Source: Streptomyces asoensis (GTDB lineage Bacteria > Actinomycetota > Actinomycetes > Streptomycetales > Streptomycetaceae). From it: DNA of 64,000 nucleotides. This document shows, piece after piece, positions 57,815 to 64,000 of the stretch. The translations under genes and the position numbers were made by a program. The notes beneath the pieces are model-generated. The model was not told the DNA's origin. It worked only from the letters and a program-made list of their open reading frames with translations, and did no database searches. How positions within the stretch are numbered: position 1 is the stretch's first letter; every line of letters starts with the position of its first letter. The stretch is taken from positions 434,001 through 498,000 of the forward strand of contig NZ_BNEB01000002.1 in assembly GCF_016860545.1 (NCBI RefSeq), written 5' to 3'.

Positions 57815-57924
57815 TAGGTCCGGGCCGGGTCGGCGCCGTTGCTCCGGGGTTGCGGACCGGTTACCGACTCCTCACCGGCTCGCCGGAAGATCGTCCGCGG
57901 GGTCCGTGTGCGAGGATCGCGGGC

Positions 57925-58551
57925 ATGGGGACGAGCAGCGGACGTCGAGTGGGCCGCCCGCGGGCCGCGCAGCGCCCGGACAGCGGTCTCACCCCGCGTG
58001 CCGAACTGCTCGCGGCCGCGGCGGAGTTGTTCACCACCCGGGGATACGCGGCCACCACGACCCGGGCGGTCGCCGAACGCGCCGGGATGCGTCAGGCGTC
58101 GATGTACCACTACGTGTCCGGCAAGGAGGAGCTGCTCGCGGCGCTGCTGGAGTCGACGGTGACACCGTCCCTGACCTGCGCCCGTGAGCTTCTCGCGGAC
58201 GAGGCGCGCTCGGCCGAGGACCGGCTGTGGGAGCTGTGCCGCACCGACGTGGAGCTGCTGTGCGGGGGTCCGCACAATCTCGGCGGCCTCTACCTGCTGC
58301 CCGAGGTGCGCGCCGAGCGGTTCGCCGGGTTCCACGCCGTGCGCGCCGAACTCAAGGACGCCTACCGCCGGTTGATCGCCGCCACGGCGGCGGGCGGGCG
58401 CCTCGCGGGCAGTGCTCTCGATCTGCGCACCGACCTGGTCTTCGGCCTCATCGAAGGCGTGATCCTCGTCCACCGTTCCGATCCGGAGCGCTCCGTCTCG
58501 GAGTTCGCCCGCGCCACCGCCGACGCGGCATTGCGTATCGCGGGCAACTGA
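57925..58551 (+). CDS. TetR-family regulator of the carboxylase operon
   Basis: The 208-residue protein has an N-terminal TetR helix-turn-helix (about residues 25-70; TTTRAVAERAGMRQASMYHYVSGKEELL) and a divergent ligand-binding domain. The ATG at 57925 starts MGTSSGRRVGRPR. It diverges from the DUF1989-carboxylase operon with a perfect palindrome between them, so it probably represses that operon and perhaps itself. The inducer might be guanidine, urea or a pathway intermediate (inference). Confidence 0.88.
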   Translation: MGTSSGRRVGRPRAAQRPDSGLTPRAELLAAAAELFTTRGYAATTTRAVAERAGMRQASMYHYVSGKEELLAALLESTVTPSLTCARELLADEARSAEDRLWELCRTDVELLCGGPHNLGGLYLLPEVRAERFAGFHAVRAELKDAYRRLIAATAAGGRLAGSALDLRTDLVFGLIEGVILVHRSDPERSVSEFARATADAALRIAGN

Positions 58552-58851
58552 ACCCCGTCCGGCGCCACTTGGGGGTGCGGGCGGCCGTGGACGGGTGGTC
58601 CCCTCATTCGTCCCGGTGAAGTGTTTCGCACACCCGTCCACCGTAACTCTCGGTGTTCGAACGGGAGCCCTGTGTGCAAATGGGCTGAGGTTACTCCACG
58701 TACGGAAGTGGTTTCAGGCGGTTGCCGAATATGACACGGCGGTGATCCGGTCGGACTAAGCTCGCCCGCGGCGCACCGAGATGAGGCGTATTCGTGCGCT
58801 TGTTCCCAAACTTCCCGAAGATGCCGACAGGTCCTTACAGAGGGTGCCCAC
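58552..58851. other. 300-bp intergenic region before the conservon
   Basis: No gene is supported. The sequence is less GC-biased than its surroundings and should carry the conservon promoter. TAAGCT near 58755 could be a -10, but no -35 is convincing. No clear terminator for the TetR gene was identified. Confidence 0.5.
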
Positions 58852-60480
58852 ATGGTGAGTGTTCAGTCCCCACCCGGTCGCCGAGAACTTCCCTACGCGC
58901 GCGTGCTGTTGCTGCCGGCGATACTGATGGCCGCGGCGACCGGGGCCGCCGTCGCCCTGGTGGCGACGCAGGCGCGGCTCGCCGTCGGCGTCTGCGGAGC
59001 CGTCGCCACCGTCCTGGTGACCGCGGTGGGAGCCGAAGCCGTCCGCCGTGGCCGGTGCCTGCGGGAGCTGCGCACGGAGCGGGACGAGCGCGTCGGCCAC
59101 CTGGAACGGCGGGTGGCCGCTCACACGGAGGAGAACCGGCGCCTCGCCCGCCAGTTCGTGCCCGAGGCGGTGGAGTGGCTGCGCGCCGGGAATTCCCCCA
59201 GGGAGGTGATGCGCGACTTCAGTGCGAGTGATCCCGGCTTCCGCGGACTCGACGACGCACAGCGTGCCGTGGTCCGCAAGATCCTCGACATCGTCGACCA
59301 CGAGGAGTCCCTGCGCGACTCCGCGCAGCGCTCCTTCGTCAGCATCGCCCGCCGGATGCAGGCCATCGTCCACCAGCAGGCCGCGGAACTGCGGGAGATG
59401 GAGGAGGACCACGGGCGCAACCCCGAGGTCTTCGACGACCTGCTGCGCATCGACCACGGCACCGCGCTGATCGGCCGCCTCGCCGACTCCATCGGCGTGC
59501 TCGGCGGTGGCCGCCCCAGCCGCAACTGGCCCCAGCCGGTCCCGCTCTACAGCGTGCTGCGCGGCGCGATGTCCCGGATCCTGGACTACCGCCGGATCCA
59601 GCTGGACTCCATCGCCAAGGTGAACATCGGCGGCCTCTCCGTCGAACCGCTCATCCACGCGCTCGCCGAACTCCTCGACAACGCCACCCGCTACTCGCCG
59701 CCGAACAGCAAGGTGCACGTCAACGCCGTCGAGGTGCAGACCGGCATCGCCGTCGAGATCGAGGACGCCGGCGTCAGCCTCAGCGAGGAGGCCCGCGCCA
59801 AGGCCGAGCGCATGCTGGAGCAGGCCATGCGGGGCGTCGACATCCAGGACGTCGGCGGCACCCCCCGCCTCGGTCTCGCGGTCGTCGGCCGGCTGTGCAC
59901 GTCGTTCAACCTCCAGGTGTCCCTGCGCACCTCGGCCTACGGCGGCGTCCGGGCCGTCCTCATCGTGCCGAGCGAGATGCAGACCTGCGACCCCGCCCCC
60001 GGGTTCGCGCACGGCATCGGCGCCACCGCCGTGCCGCAGATCGACCTGAGCCAGGTCGGCGAGGGACCCAAGCGTCCGCCCAAGAAGCGCCGCCCCACCA
60101 ACGCGCGCATCCCGGCCGGGGTCTCCCTGACCGACGACGAGGTGCCCGTGGTCACCGAGTGGACCGACCAGGGACTGCCCCAGCGCCGCAGCAAGGCCAC
60201 CATCCCGATCACCCAGCGCTATGCCGAGGCGTACGCCGCCCAGGAGGCCGAGCGGCTGGGCAAGCCCGACCCGTTCGCACGGCGCCGGCCCGAACCCGAG
60301 CCGGAGCCCCGCGAGAAGCGGGAGCCCGGCCTGGCCTTCGAGGCCTTCTGGGAGGGCCTGGTCAAGGTGGCCCCGCCCGGTGTGCACCCCACCGACTTCA
60401 CCCGCAATCCCACCGCGTACGTGCATCTGCTCGAAGACAAGGCCGAGCCCGCGGCCGACGACGAAGGGGACCTCACGTGA
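58852..60480 (+). CDS. cvnA: Conservon sensor-kinase-like protein CvnA
   Basis: The 542-residue protein has two N-terminal membrane helices (about 18-60) and a coiled coil with Arg/Glu repeats. An HATPase domain (about 255-380; HALAELLDNATRYSPPN as N-box) follows, then a Pro/Arg-rich cytosolic tail. Classical phosphoacceptor His motifs are not obvious, as in other CvnA proteins. It is the first gene of a cvnABCD-P450 unit. The order and the neighbouring helY match, to my memory, conservon 9 (rarA-E), which represses aerial growth in S. griseus. The ATG at 58852 is one of several possible starts. Confidence 0.9.
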   Translation: MVSVQSPPGRRELPYARVLLLPAILMAAATGAAVALVATQARLAVGVCGAVATVLVTAVGAEAVRRGRCLRELRTERDERVGHLERRVAAHTEENRRLARQFVPEAVEWLRAGNSPREVMRDFSASDPGFRGLDDAQRAVVRKILDIVDHEESLRDSAQRSFVSIARRMQAIVHQQAAELREMEEDHGRNPEVFDDLLRIDHGTALIGRLADSIGVLGGGRPSRNWPQPVPLYSVLRGAMSRILDYRRIQLDSIAKVNIGGLSVEPLIHALAELLDNATRYSPPNSKVHVNAVEVQTGIAVEIEDAGVSLSEEARAKAERMLEQAMRGVDIQDVGGTPRLGLAVVGRLCTSFNLQVSLRTSAYGGVRAVLIVPSEMQTCDPAPGFAHGIGATAVPQIDLSQVGEGPKRPPKKRRPTNARIPAGVSLTDDEVPVVTEWTDQGLPQRRSKATIPITQRYAEAYAAQEAERLGKPDPFARRRPEPEPEPREKREPGLAFEAFWEGLVKVAPPGVHPTDFTRNPTAYVHLLEDKAEPAADDEGDLT

Positions 60481-60884
60481 TCCAGCAGCGCCAAAACTTC
60501 GACTGGCTGCTCAAGGAGCTCTACGACGGGGTTCCGGGCATCGAGATGATCGTCGTCCTGTCGGCCGACGGCCTGCGCATCGCCCGCTACGCCGGTGACC
60601 CCGACGCCGCCGACCGGGTCGCCGCCGCCTGCGCGGGCCTCCAGAGCCTGGCCGCCGCGGTCGGCCAGGAGATCCACTCCAGCACCGGCGAGATGGACAT
60701 GGTCGTCATCGACCTGAGCGGCGGCTACTTCTACATGATGTCGGCCGGGGCCAACGCCTACCTCGCCGTCCTCGCCGACGTGCGCTGCGAGGCGAGCCGG
60801 ATGAGCGGCATGATGCGCGACCTCGTGGTCCGCATCGGCGCCCATCTGACCAGTCCGCCCCGGCGCAACGGGCAGAGCGTATGA
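60477..60884 (+). CDS. cvnB: Roadblock/LC7 protein CvnB
   Basis: The 135-residue protein has the roadblock/LC7 fold (FDWLLKELYDGVPGIEMIVVLSADGLRIA). Such proteins act as regulators of small GTPases, here presumably CvnD. The GTG start at 60477 overlaps the cvnA stop (GTGA), and its stop overlaps the cvnC ATG, so it is fully coupled. Confidence 0.93.
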   Translation: MIQQRQNFDWLLKELYDGVPGIEMIVVLSADGLRIARYAGDPDAADRVAAACAGLQSLAAAVGQEIHSSTGEMDMVVIDLSGGYFYMMSAGANAYLAVLADVRCEASRMSGMMRDLVVRIGAHLTSPPRRNGQSV

Positions 60885-61306
60885 CGCCTCCGCAACGCCG
60901 TAGGCGACAACCCCAGCCGCCCCCGCCCCCGCCTCCGCCGCCACCGCCCCCCAAGGAGGACCCGGAGGGGAACGAGGGCGAGGGCAAGAACCCCGAACGG
61001 CTGTACATCATCACGGGCGCGGACGGCGAACGCGCGCCCGTCGACCTCGTCACGCTGGTCGTGGCGCGTGCGGAACCGCCCTCGTCGGCCACCCCCGAAC
61101 AGACGGCGGTGCTGCGGATGTGCGCCGCCCCGCTGTCCGTGGCCGAGATCTCGGCCTACCTGCGGCTGCCGTTCAGCGTGGTGACGGTGCTGCTCACCGA
61201 GATGCTGGCGGCCGAACTCGTCCAGGCGCGCGCCCCCATCGTCCGGCAGCAGCTCCCCGACCGTTCCCTTCTCGAAGCGGTGATGCATGGACTTCAACGG
61301 CTCTGA
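60881..61306 (+). CDS. cvnC: DUF742 protein CvnC
   Basis: A 141-residue DUF742 protein of the conservon type. The N-terminal 30 residues are a Pro-rich stretch (ten consecutive Pro around residues 13-22), followed by the compact DUF742 core (RLYIITGADGERAPVDLVTLV to LRLPFSVVTVLLTEM), which resembles a winged helix. The ATG overlaps the cvnB stop and its end overlaps cvnD by 20 bases. Relatives may link the GTPase to the sensor. Confidence 0.92.
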   Translation: MTPPQRRRRQPQPPPPPPPPPPPPKEDPEGNEGEGKNPERLYIITGADGERAPVDLVTLVVARAEPPSSATPEQTAVLRMCAAPLSVAEISAYLRLPFSVVTVLLTEMLAAELVQARAPIVRQQLPDRSLLEAVMHGLQRL

Positions 61307-61907
61307 CACGATCCCCGGCCCGCGGACCGAGGACCGTCTGCCGCACACCACCACGGCCGCGGCGAAGATCGTCATCGTGGGCGGTTTCGGCGTCGGCAAG
61401 ACCACCATGGTCGGTTCCGTCAGCGAGATCAGGCCGCTGACGACCGAGGAGACCATGACCCAGGCGGGCATCGGGGTGGACGACAACTACGGCTCCGACA
61501 CCAAGACCGCGACCACCGTGGCCATGGACTTCGGCCGGATCCGCATCACCGAGCAGGTGGTGCTCTACCTGTTCGGCACGCCCGGGCAGGAGCGCTTCTG
61601 GTTCCTGTGGAACGGTCTGTTCGAGGGCGCGCTCGGCGCGGTCGTCCTGGTCGACACCCGCCGCCTCGAGGTCAGCTTCGAGGTCATGGGCCGGCTCGAG
61701 GAGGGCGGCGTGCCCTTCGTCGTCGCCGTCAACACCTTCCCCGACGGGCCCCGTTACCCCCTCGACGACCTGCGGGGCGCCCTGGACCTGCCGCCCGAGA
61801 TCCCGATCGTGGAGTGCGACGTCCGGCGCCGCGCCTCCAGCCGCGACGTCCTGATGACGCTCATGCGCTTCCTGCACTCCCTGGCCCTCACCCGCAGCCT
61901 CACCTGA
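61287..61907 (+). CDS. cvnD: Conservon GTPase CvnD
   Basis: The 206-residue Ras-like GTPase has a G1/P-loop VGGFGVGKTTMVG (about residues 31-43), a G3-like segment YLFGTPGQERFWFLW (about 93-107), and a NTFPDG motif in place of the usual NKxD G4. Conservon GTPases cycle under control of CvnB. It overlaps cvnC by 20 bases and is followed 92 bases later by the P450 gene. Confidence 0.93.
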   Translation: MDFNGSDTIPGPRTEDRLPHTTTAAAKIVIVGGFGVGKTTMVGSVSEIRPLTTEETMTQAGIGVDDNYGSDTKTATTVAMDFGRIRITEQVVLYLFGTPGQERFWFLWNGLFEGALGAVVLVDTRRLEVSFEVMGRLEEGGVPFVVAVNTFPDGPRYPLDDLRGALDLPPEIPIVECDVRRRASSRDVLMTLMRFLHSLALTRSLT

Positions 61908-61999
61908 CCCGCGGCCCACCCGGACCCGCGGTCCCACCCGCCCCCGCACGGCACACGACCACCCCCACCGGATCCAGCACAGTTTCGGAGCGACCCCCT

Positions 62000-63544
62000 G
62001 TGACTCCCGAACACCCCACCCCGACCGGACCGCACGACCTCGCCCTGGACGCGCCCCCCGGCTGCCCCGCGCACGTCCGCGGCCCCGGCGGCCTGGCCCG
62101 CCTCTACGGCCCGGGCGCCGAGGACCTCAGCGAGCTGTACGAGCGGTTGCGCGAGGAACACGGCACCGTGGCGCCCGTCCTGATCCACGACGACCTGCCG
62201 ATGTGGATGGTCCTCGGGCACGCCGAGAACCTGCGCATGGTGCGCACGCCCTCGCAGTTCACCAAGGACAGCCGCATCTGGTCGCAGCTGCTGGACGGCA
62301 AGGTGCGGCCCGACCACCCGCTCATGCCGCACATCGCCTGGCAGCCCATCTGCGCCCACGCCGAGGGCGACGAGCACAAGCGGCTGCGGGGCGCGGTCAC
62401 CTCGGCCATGGCCACCATCGACGACCGCAGTGTCCGCCGCTACATCAACCGCTCCAGCCAGCGCCTGGTCAACCGCTTCTGCGAGCAGGGCCGGGCCGAC
62501 CTCGTCGGCGACTTCGCCGAACACCTCCCGATGGCCGTGATGTGCCACGTCCTCGGCATGCCCGACGAGTACAACGACAAGATGGTGCACTGCGCCCGCG
62601 ACGCGCTCAAGGGCAGCGAGACCGCGGTCGCCAGCCACGAGTACGTCGTCGGGGCGCTCGCCCGGCTCACCGCCCGCCGCCGCGCCGAGCCCGAGGAGGA
62701 CTTCACCAGCCACCTCGTCACCCACCCGGCGGGTCTCACCGACGACGAGGTCCGTGAGCACCTGCGCCTGGTACTCTTCGCCGCCTACGAGGCCACCGTC
62801 AACCTGCTCTCCAACGCCCTGCGCATGGTCCTCACCGACCCGCGCTTCCTCGCCCAGCTCAACGGCGGTCAGATGACGGTCGCGGAGGCGGTCGAGCAGT
62901 CCCTGTGGGACGAGCCCCCCTTCAGCACCATCTTCGCCTACTTCGCCAAGCAGGACACGGAGCTGGGAGGGCAGCGCGTGCGCCGGGGCGACGGCCTCTT
63001 CTTCGCACCCGCGCCCGGCAACGTGGATCCCCGGGTGCGCCCCGACCTGTCGGCCCACATGCAGGGCAACCGCTCCCACCTCGCCTTCGGCAGCGGCCCG
63101 CACGAGTGCCCCGGTCAGGACATCGGCCGCGCCATCGCCGACGTCGGCGTGGACGCGCTGCTCATGCGGCTGCCGGACGTGCAACTCGACTGCGATGAGG
63201 ATGAGTTGAGGTGGACGATGTCGATCGCCTCGCGCCACCTGGTGGAACTGCCGGTCCGGTTCGAGCCCAAGGAACAGCAGGACGTCAGGCACAAGCCGAG
63301 CCACGCCCCGATCCCCGCCCAGTACCCGGCGCGCCCGGGAGGCGTCCACCCGCGGCCCGCCACGGCACCGGCCGCCCCGCCGGCCGTGCCCGAGCCGGTA
63401 CCCGCTCCCGAACCGCCGGCCGCGGCCGGGCCGGTGGCCGCACCGGAGGCCGCACCCGCGCCGCCGGCGACCGCGCAGCCGGTGCGACCGGTCCGCGGGC
63501 CGAGCGCCTGGCGGCGCTTCCTGGCCTGGTGGCGCGGCTACTGA
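62000..63544 (+). CDS. CYP157-type cytochrome P450 lacking the EXXR motif
   Basis: The 514-residue conservon P450 has the haem loop FGSGPHECPGQD with the thiolate Cys370. The K-helix EXXR motif, almost universal in P450s, reads E299-Q-S-L-W303, so the Arg is replaced by Trp. This fits the CYP157 family described from Streptomyces conservons. An I-helix segment (FAAYEATVNLL) is present. Beyond the P450 fold a Pro/Ala-rich tail of about 85 residues ends in a Trp-rich basic segment, SAWRRFLAWWRGY. The GTG start at 62000 follows a GGAG site. Its stop overlaps the convergent pseudouridine synthase gene by 7 bases. Activity may be atypical. Confidence 0.9.
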   Translation: MTPEHPTPTGPHDLALDAPPGCPAHVRGPGGLARLYGPGAEDLSELYERLREEHGTVAPVLIHDDLPMWMVLGHAENLRMVRTPSQFTKDSRIWSQLLDGKVRPDHPLMPHIAWQPICAHAEGDEHKRLRGAVTSAMATIDDRSVRRYINRSSQRLVNRFCEQGRADLVGDFAEHLPMAVMCHVLGMPDEYNDKMVHCARDALKGSETAVASHEYVVGALARLTARRRAEPEEDFTSHLVTHPAGLTDDEVREHLRLVLFAAYEATVNLLSNALRMVLTDPRFLAQLNGGQMTVAEAVEQSLWDEPPFSTIFAYFAKQDTELGGQRVRRGDGLFFAPAPGNVDPRVRPDLSAHMQGNRSHLAFGSGPHECPGQDIGRAIADVGVDALLMRLPDVQLDCDEDELRWTMSIASRHLVELPVRFEPKEQQDVRHKPSHAPIPAQYPARPGGVHPRPATAPAAPPAVPEPVPAPEPPAAAGPVAAPEAAPAPPATAQPVRPVRGPSAWRRFLAWWRGY

Positions 63545-64000
63545 GGGACGTCCCCCGCGCGGGAGGCCGCCCAGTCGTCGTACGACGCCCAGGCCCCGAG
63601 CACCCGGCCACTGCGCAGCCGGTGCTCCGTCCCGGTGACCGGATCGGTGAACTCCAGCTCCCGCGCCAGCAGTTGCAGCGGACGCCGGAAGTCGCCGGCC
63701 GGCACGGGGGCGGTCACCTCCGGGTAGAGCGGATCGCCGAGGATGGGCACGCCGAGCGTGTTCATGTGGACGCGCAGCTGATGGGTCTGGCCGGTGGCGG
63801 GCAGCAGCCGGTAACGGCCCAGCCCCGACGGCCGGTGCCCGACGAGTTCGACGCGGCTCACGGCGTTCGGCTCGCCCGCCACCTCGTAGGCGGCCAGCAC
63901 CCCGCGTTCCTTCACGATCCGGCTCCGTACGGTCCGGGGCAGCGCCAGTTCCGGGTCGTACGGCGCGACGGCCTCGTACACCTTGCGCACCCGCCGGTCG
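63538..64000 (-). CDS. RluA-family pseudouridine synthase, 5'-truncated by the window
   Basis: The C-terminal 153 residues are visible; the gene begins beyond the right edge. The sequence DRRVRKVYEAVAPYD and the family landmarks YRLLPATGQTHQLRVHMNTLGVPILGDPLYPE match RluA-type synthases that modify rRNA or tRNA. The catalytic Asp lies in the missing part. Its end overlaps the P450 stop by 7 bases in convergent orientation, without a terminator between them. Confidence 0.9.
   Translation of the reverse strand, partial: DRRVRKVYEAVAPYDPELALPRTVRSRIVKERGVLAAYEVAGEPNAVSRVELVGHRPSGLGRYRLLPATGQTHQLRVHMNTLGVPILGDPLYPEVTAPVPAGDFRRPLQLLARELEFTDPVTGTEHRLRSGRVLGAWASYDDWAASRAGDVPQ

Noticed and set aside
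57755..57924. Possible guanidine riboswitch before the carboxylase operon
   Set aside because: No ykkC-type or mini-ykkC ACGR hairpin pair is visible; the palindrome suits a protein operator instead.

Overview
The window is chromosomal DNA of a high-GC actinobacterium, almost certainly a Streptomyces. Supporting signs are third-position GC near saturation, many GTG and TTG starts, a complete pupylation-proteasome locus, a GylR-controlled glycerol operon, and a conservon ending in a CYP157-type P450. As far as I can recall, much of the gene order (glycerol operon, metH, proteasome locus, tat, helY, conservon) matches the conserved core of Streptomyces chromosomes. I saw no insertion sequence, prophage, tRNA, rRNA or CRISPR.

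Region 1 (1-12.9 kb) is sulfur salvage. On the minus strand a BMP-type nucleoside ABC importer is preceded by a 22-codon leader peptide. mtnA diverges from it. mtnD-mtnC-mtnB is a tightly overlapping minus-strand operon with its own 24-codon leader peptide. Diverging from mtnD is a sugar-type ABC importer (lipoprotein, double ATPase, permease) ending in mtnK, preceded by a 23-codon leader peptide. The importer plus MTR kinase (mtnK), isomerase (mtnA), dehydratase (mtnB), enolase-phosphatase (mtnC) and dioxygenase (mtnD) can take methylthioribose from outside the cell to the keto acid precursor of methionine. The three leaders contain Cys near their C-termini and are each followed by C-rich, G-poor untranslated RNA. 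This suggests one shared cysteine- or sulfur-sensing attenuation scheme.

Region 2 (12.9-22.8 kb) holds the glycerol operon gylR / glpF-glpK-glpD on the minus strand, with a candidate 15-bp GylR operator in front of both gylR and glpF. The B12-dependent methionine synthase metH and a HAD hydrolase follow on the plus strand.

Region 3 (22.8-47.9 kb) begins with a lone peptide-binding lipoprotein, an orphan response regulator, a RecB-like Fe-S nuclease, an M50 intramembrane protease with CBS domains, and trmI. It continues with a small secreted protein, a ferredoxin, and the Pup-proteasome locus: arc, dop, pup, an HNH endonuclease VII-like gene, prcB, prcA, a divergent LacI/MFS pair, pafA, two FKBP prolyl isomerases, pafB and pafC. 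Then come two small genes, tatA, tatC, a lipid kinase and the helicase helY.

Region 4 (50.9-58.6 kb) is a minus-strand operon of two DUF1989 proteins, a biotin-dependent urea/guanidine carboxylase and allophanate hydrolase. It diverges from a TetR regulator with a perfect palindromic operator between them. It is best read as guanidine catabolism.

Region 5 (58.8-64 kb) is a conservon (cvnA-D plus a P450 that lacks the EXXR motif), then the C-terminal part of an RluA-family pseudouridine synthase at the right edge.
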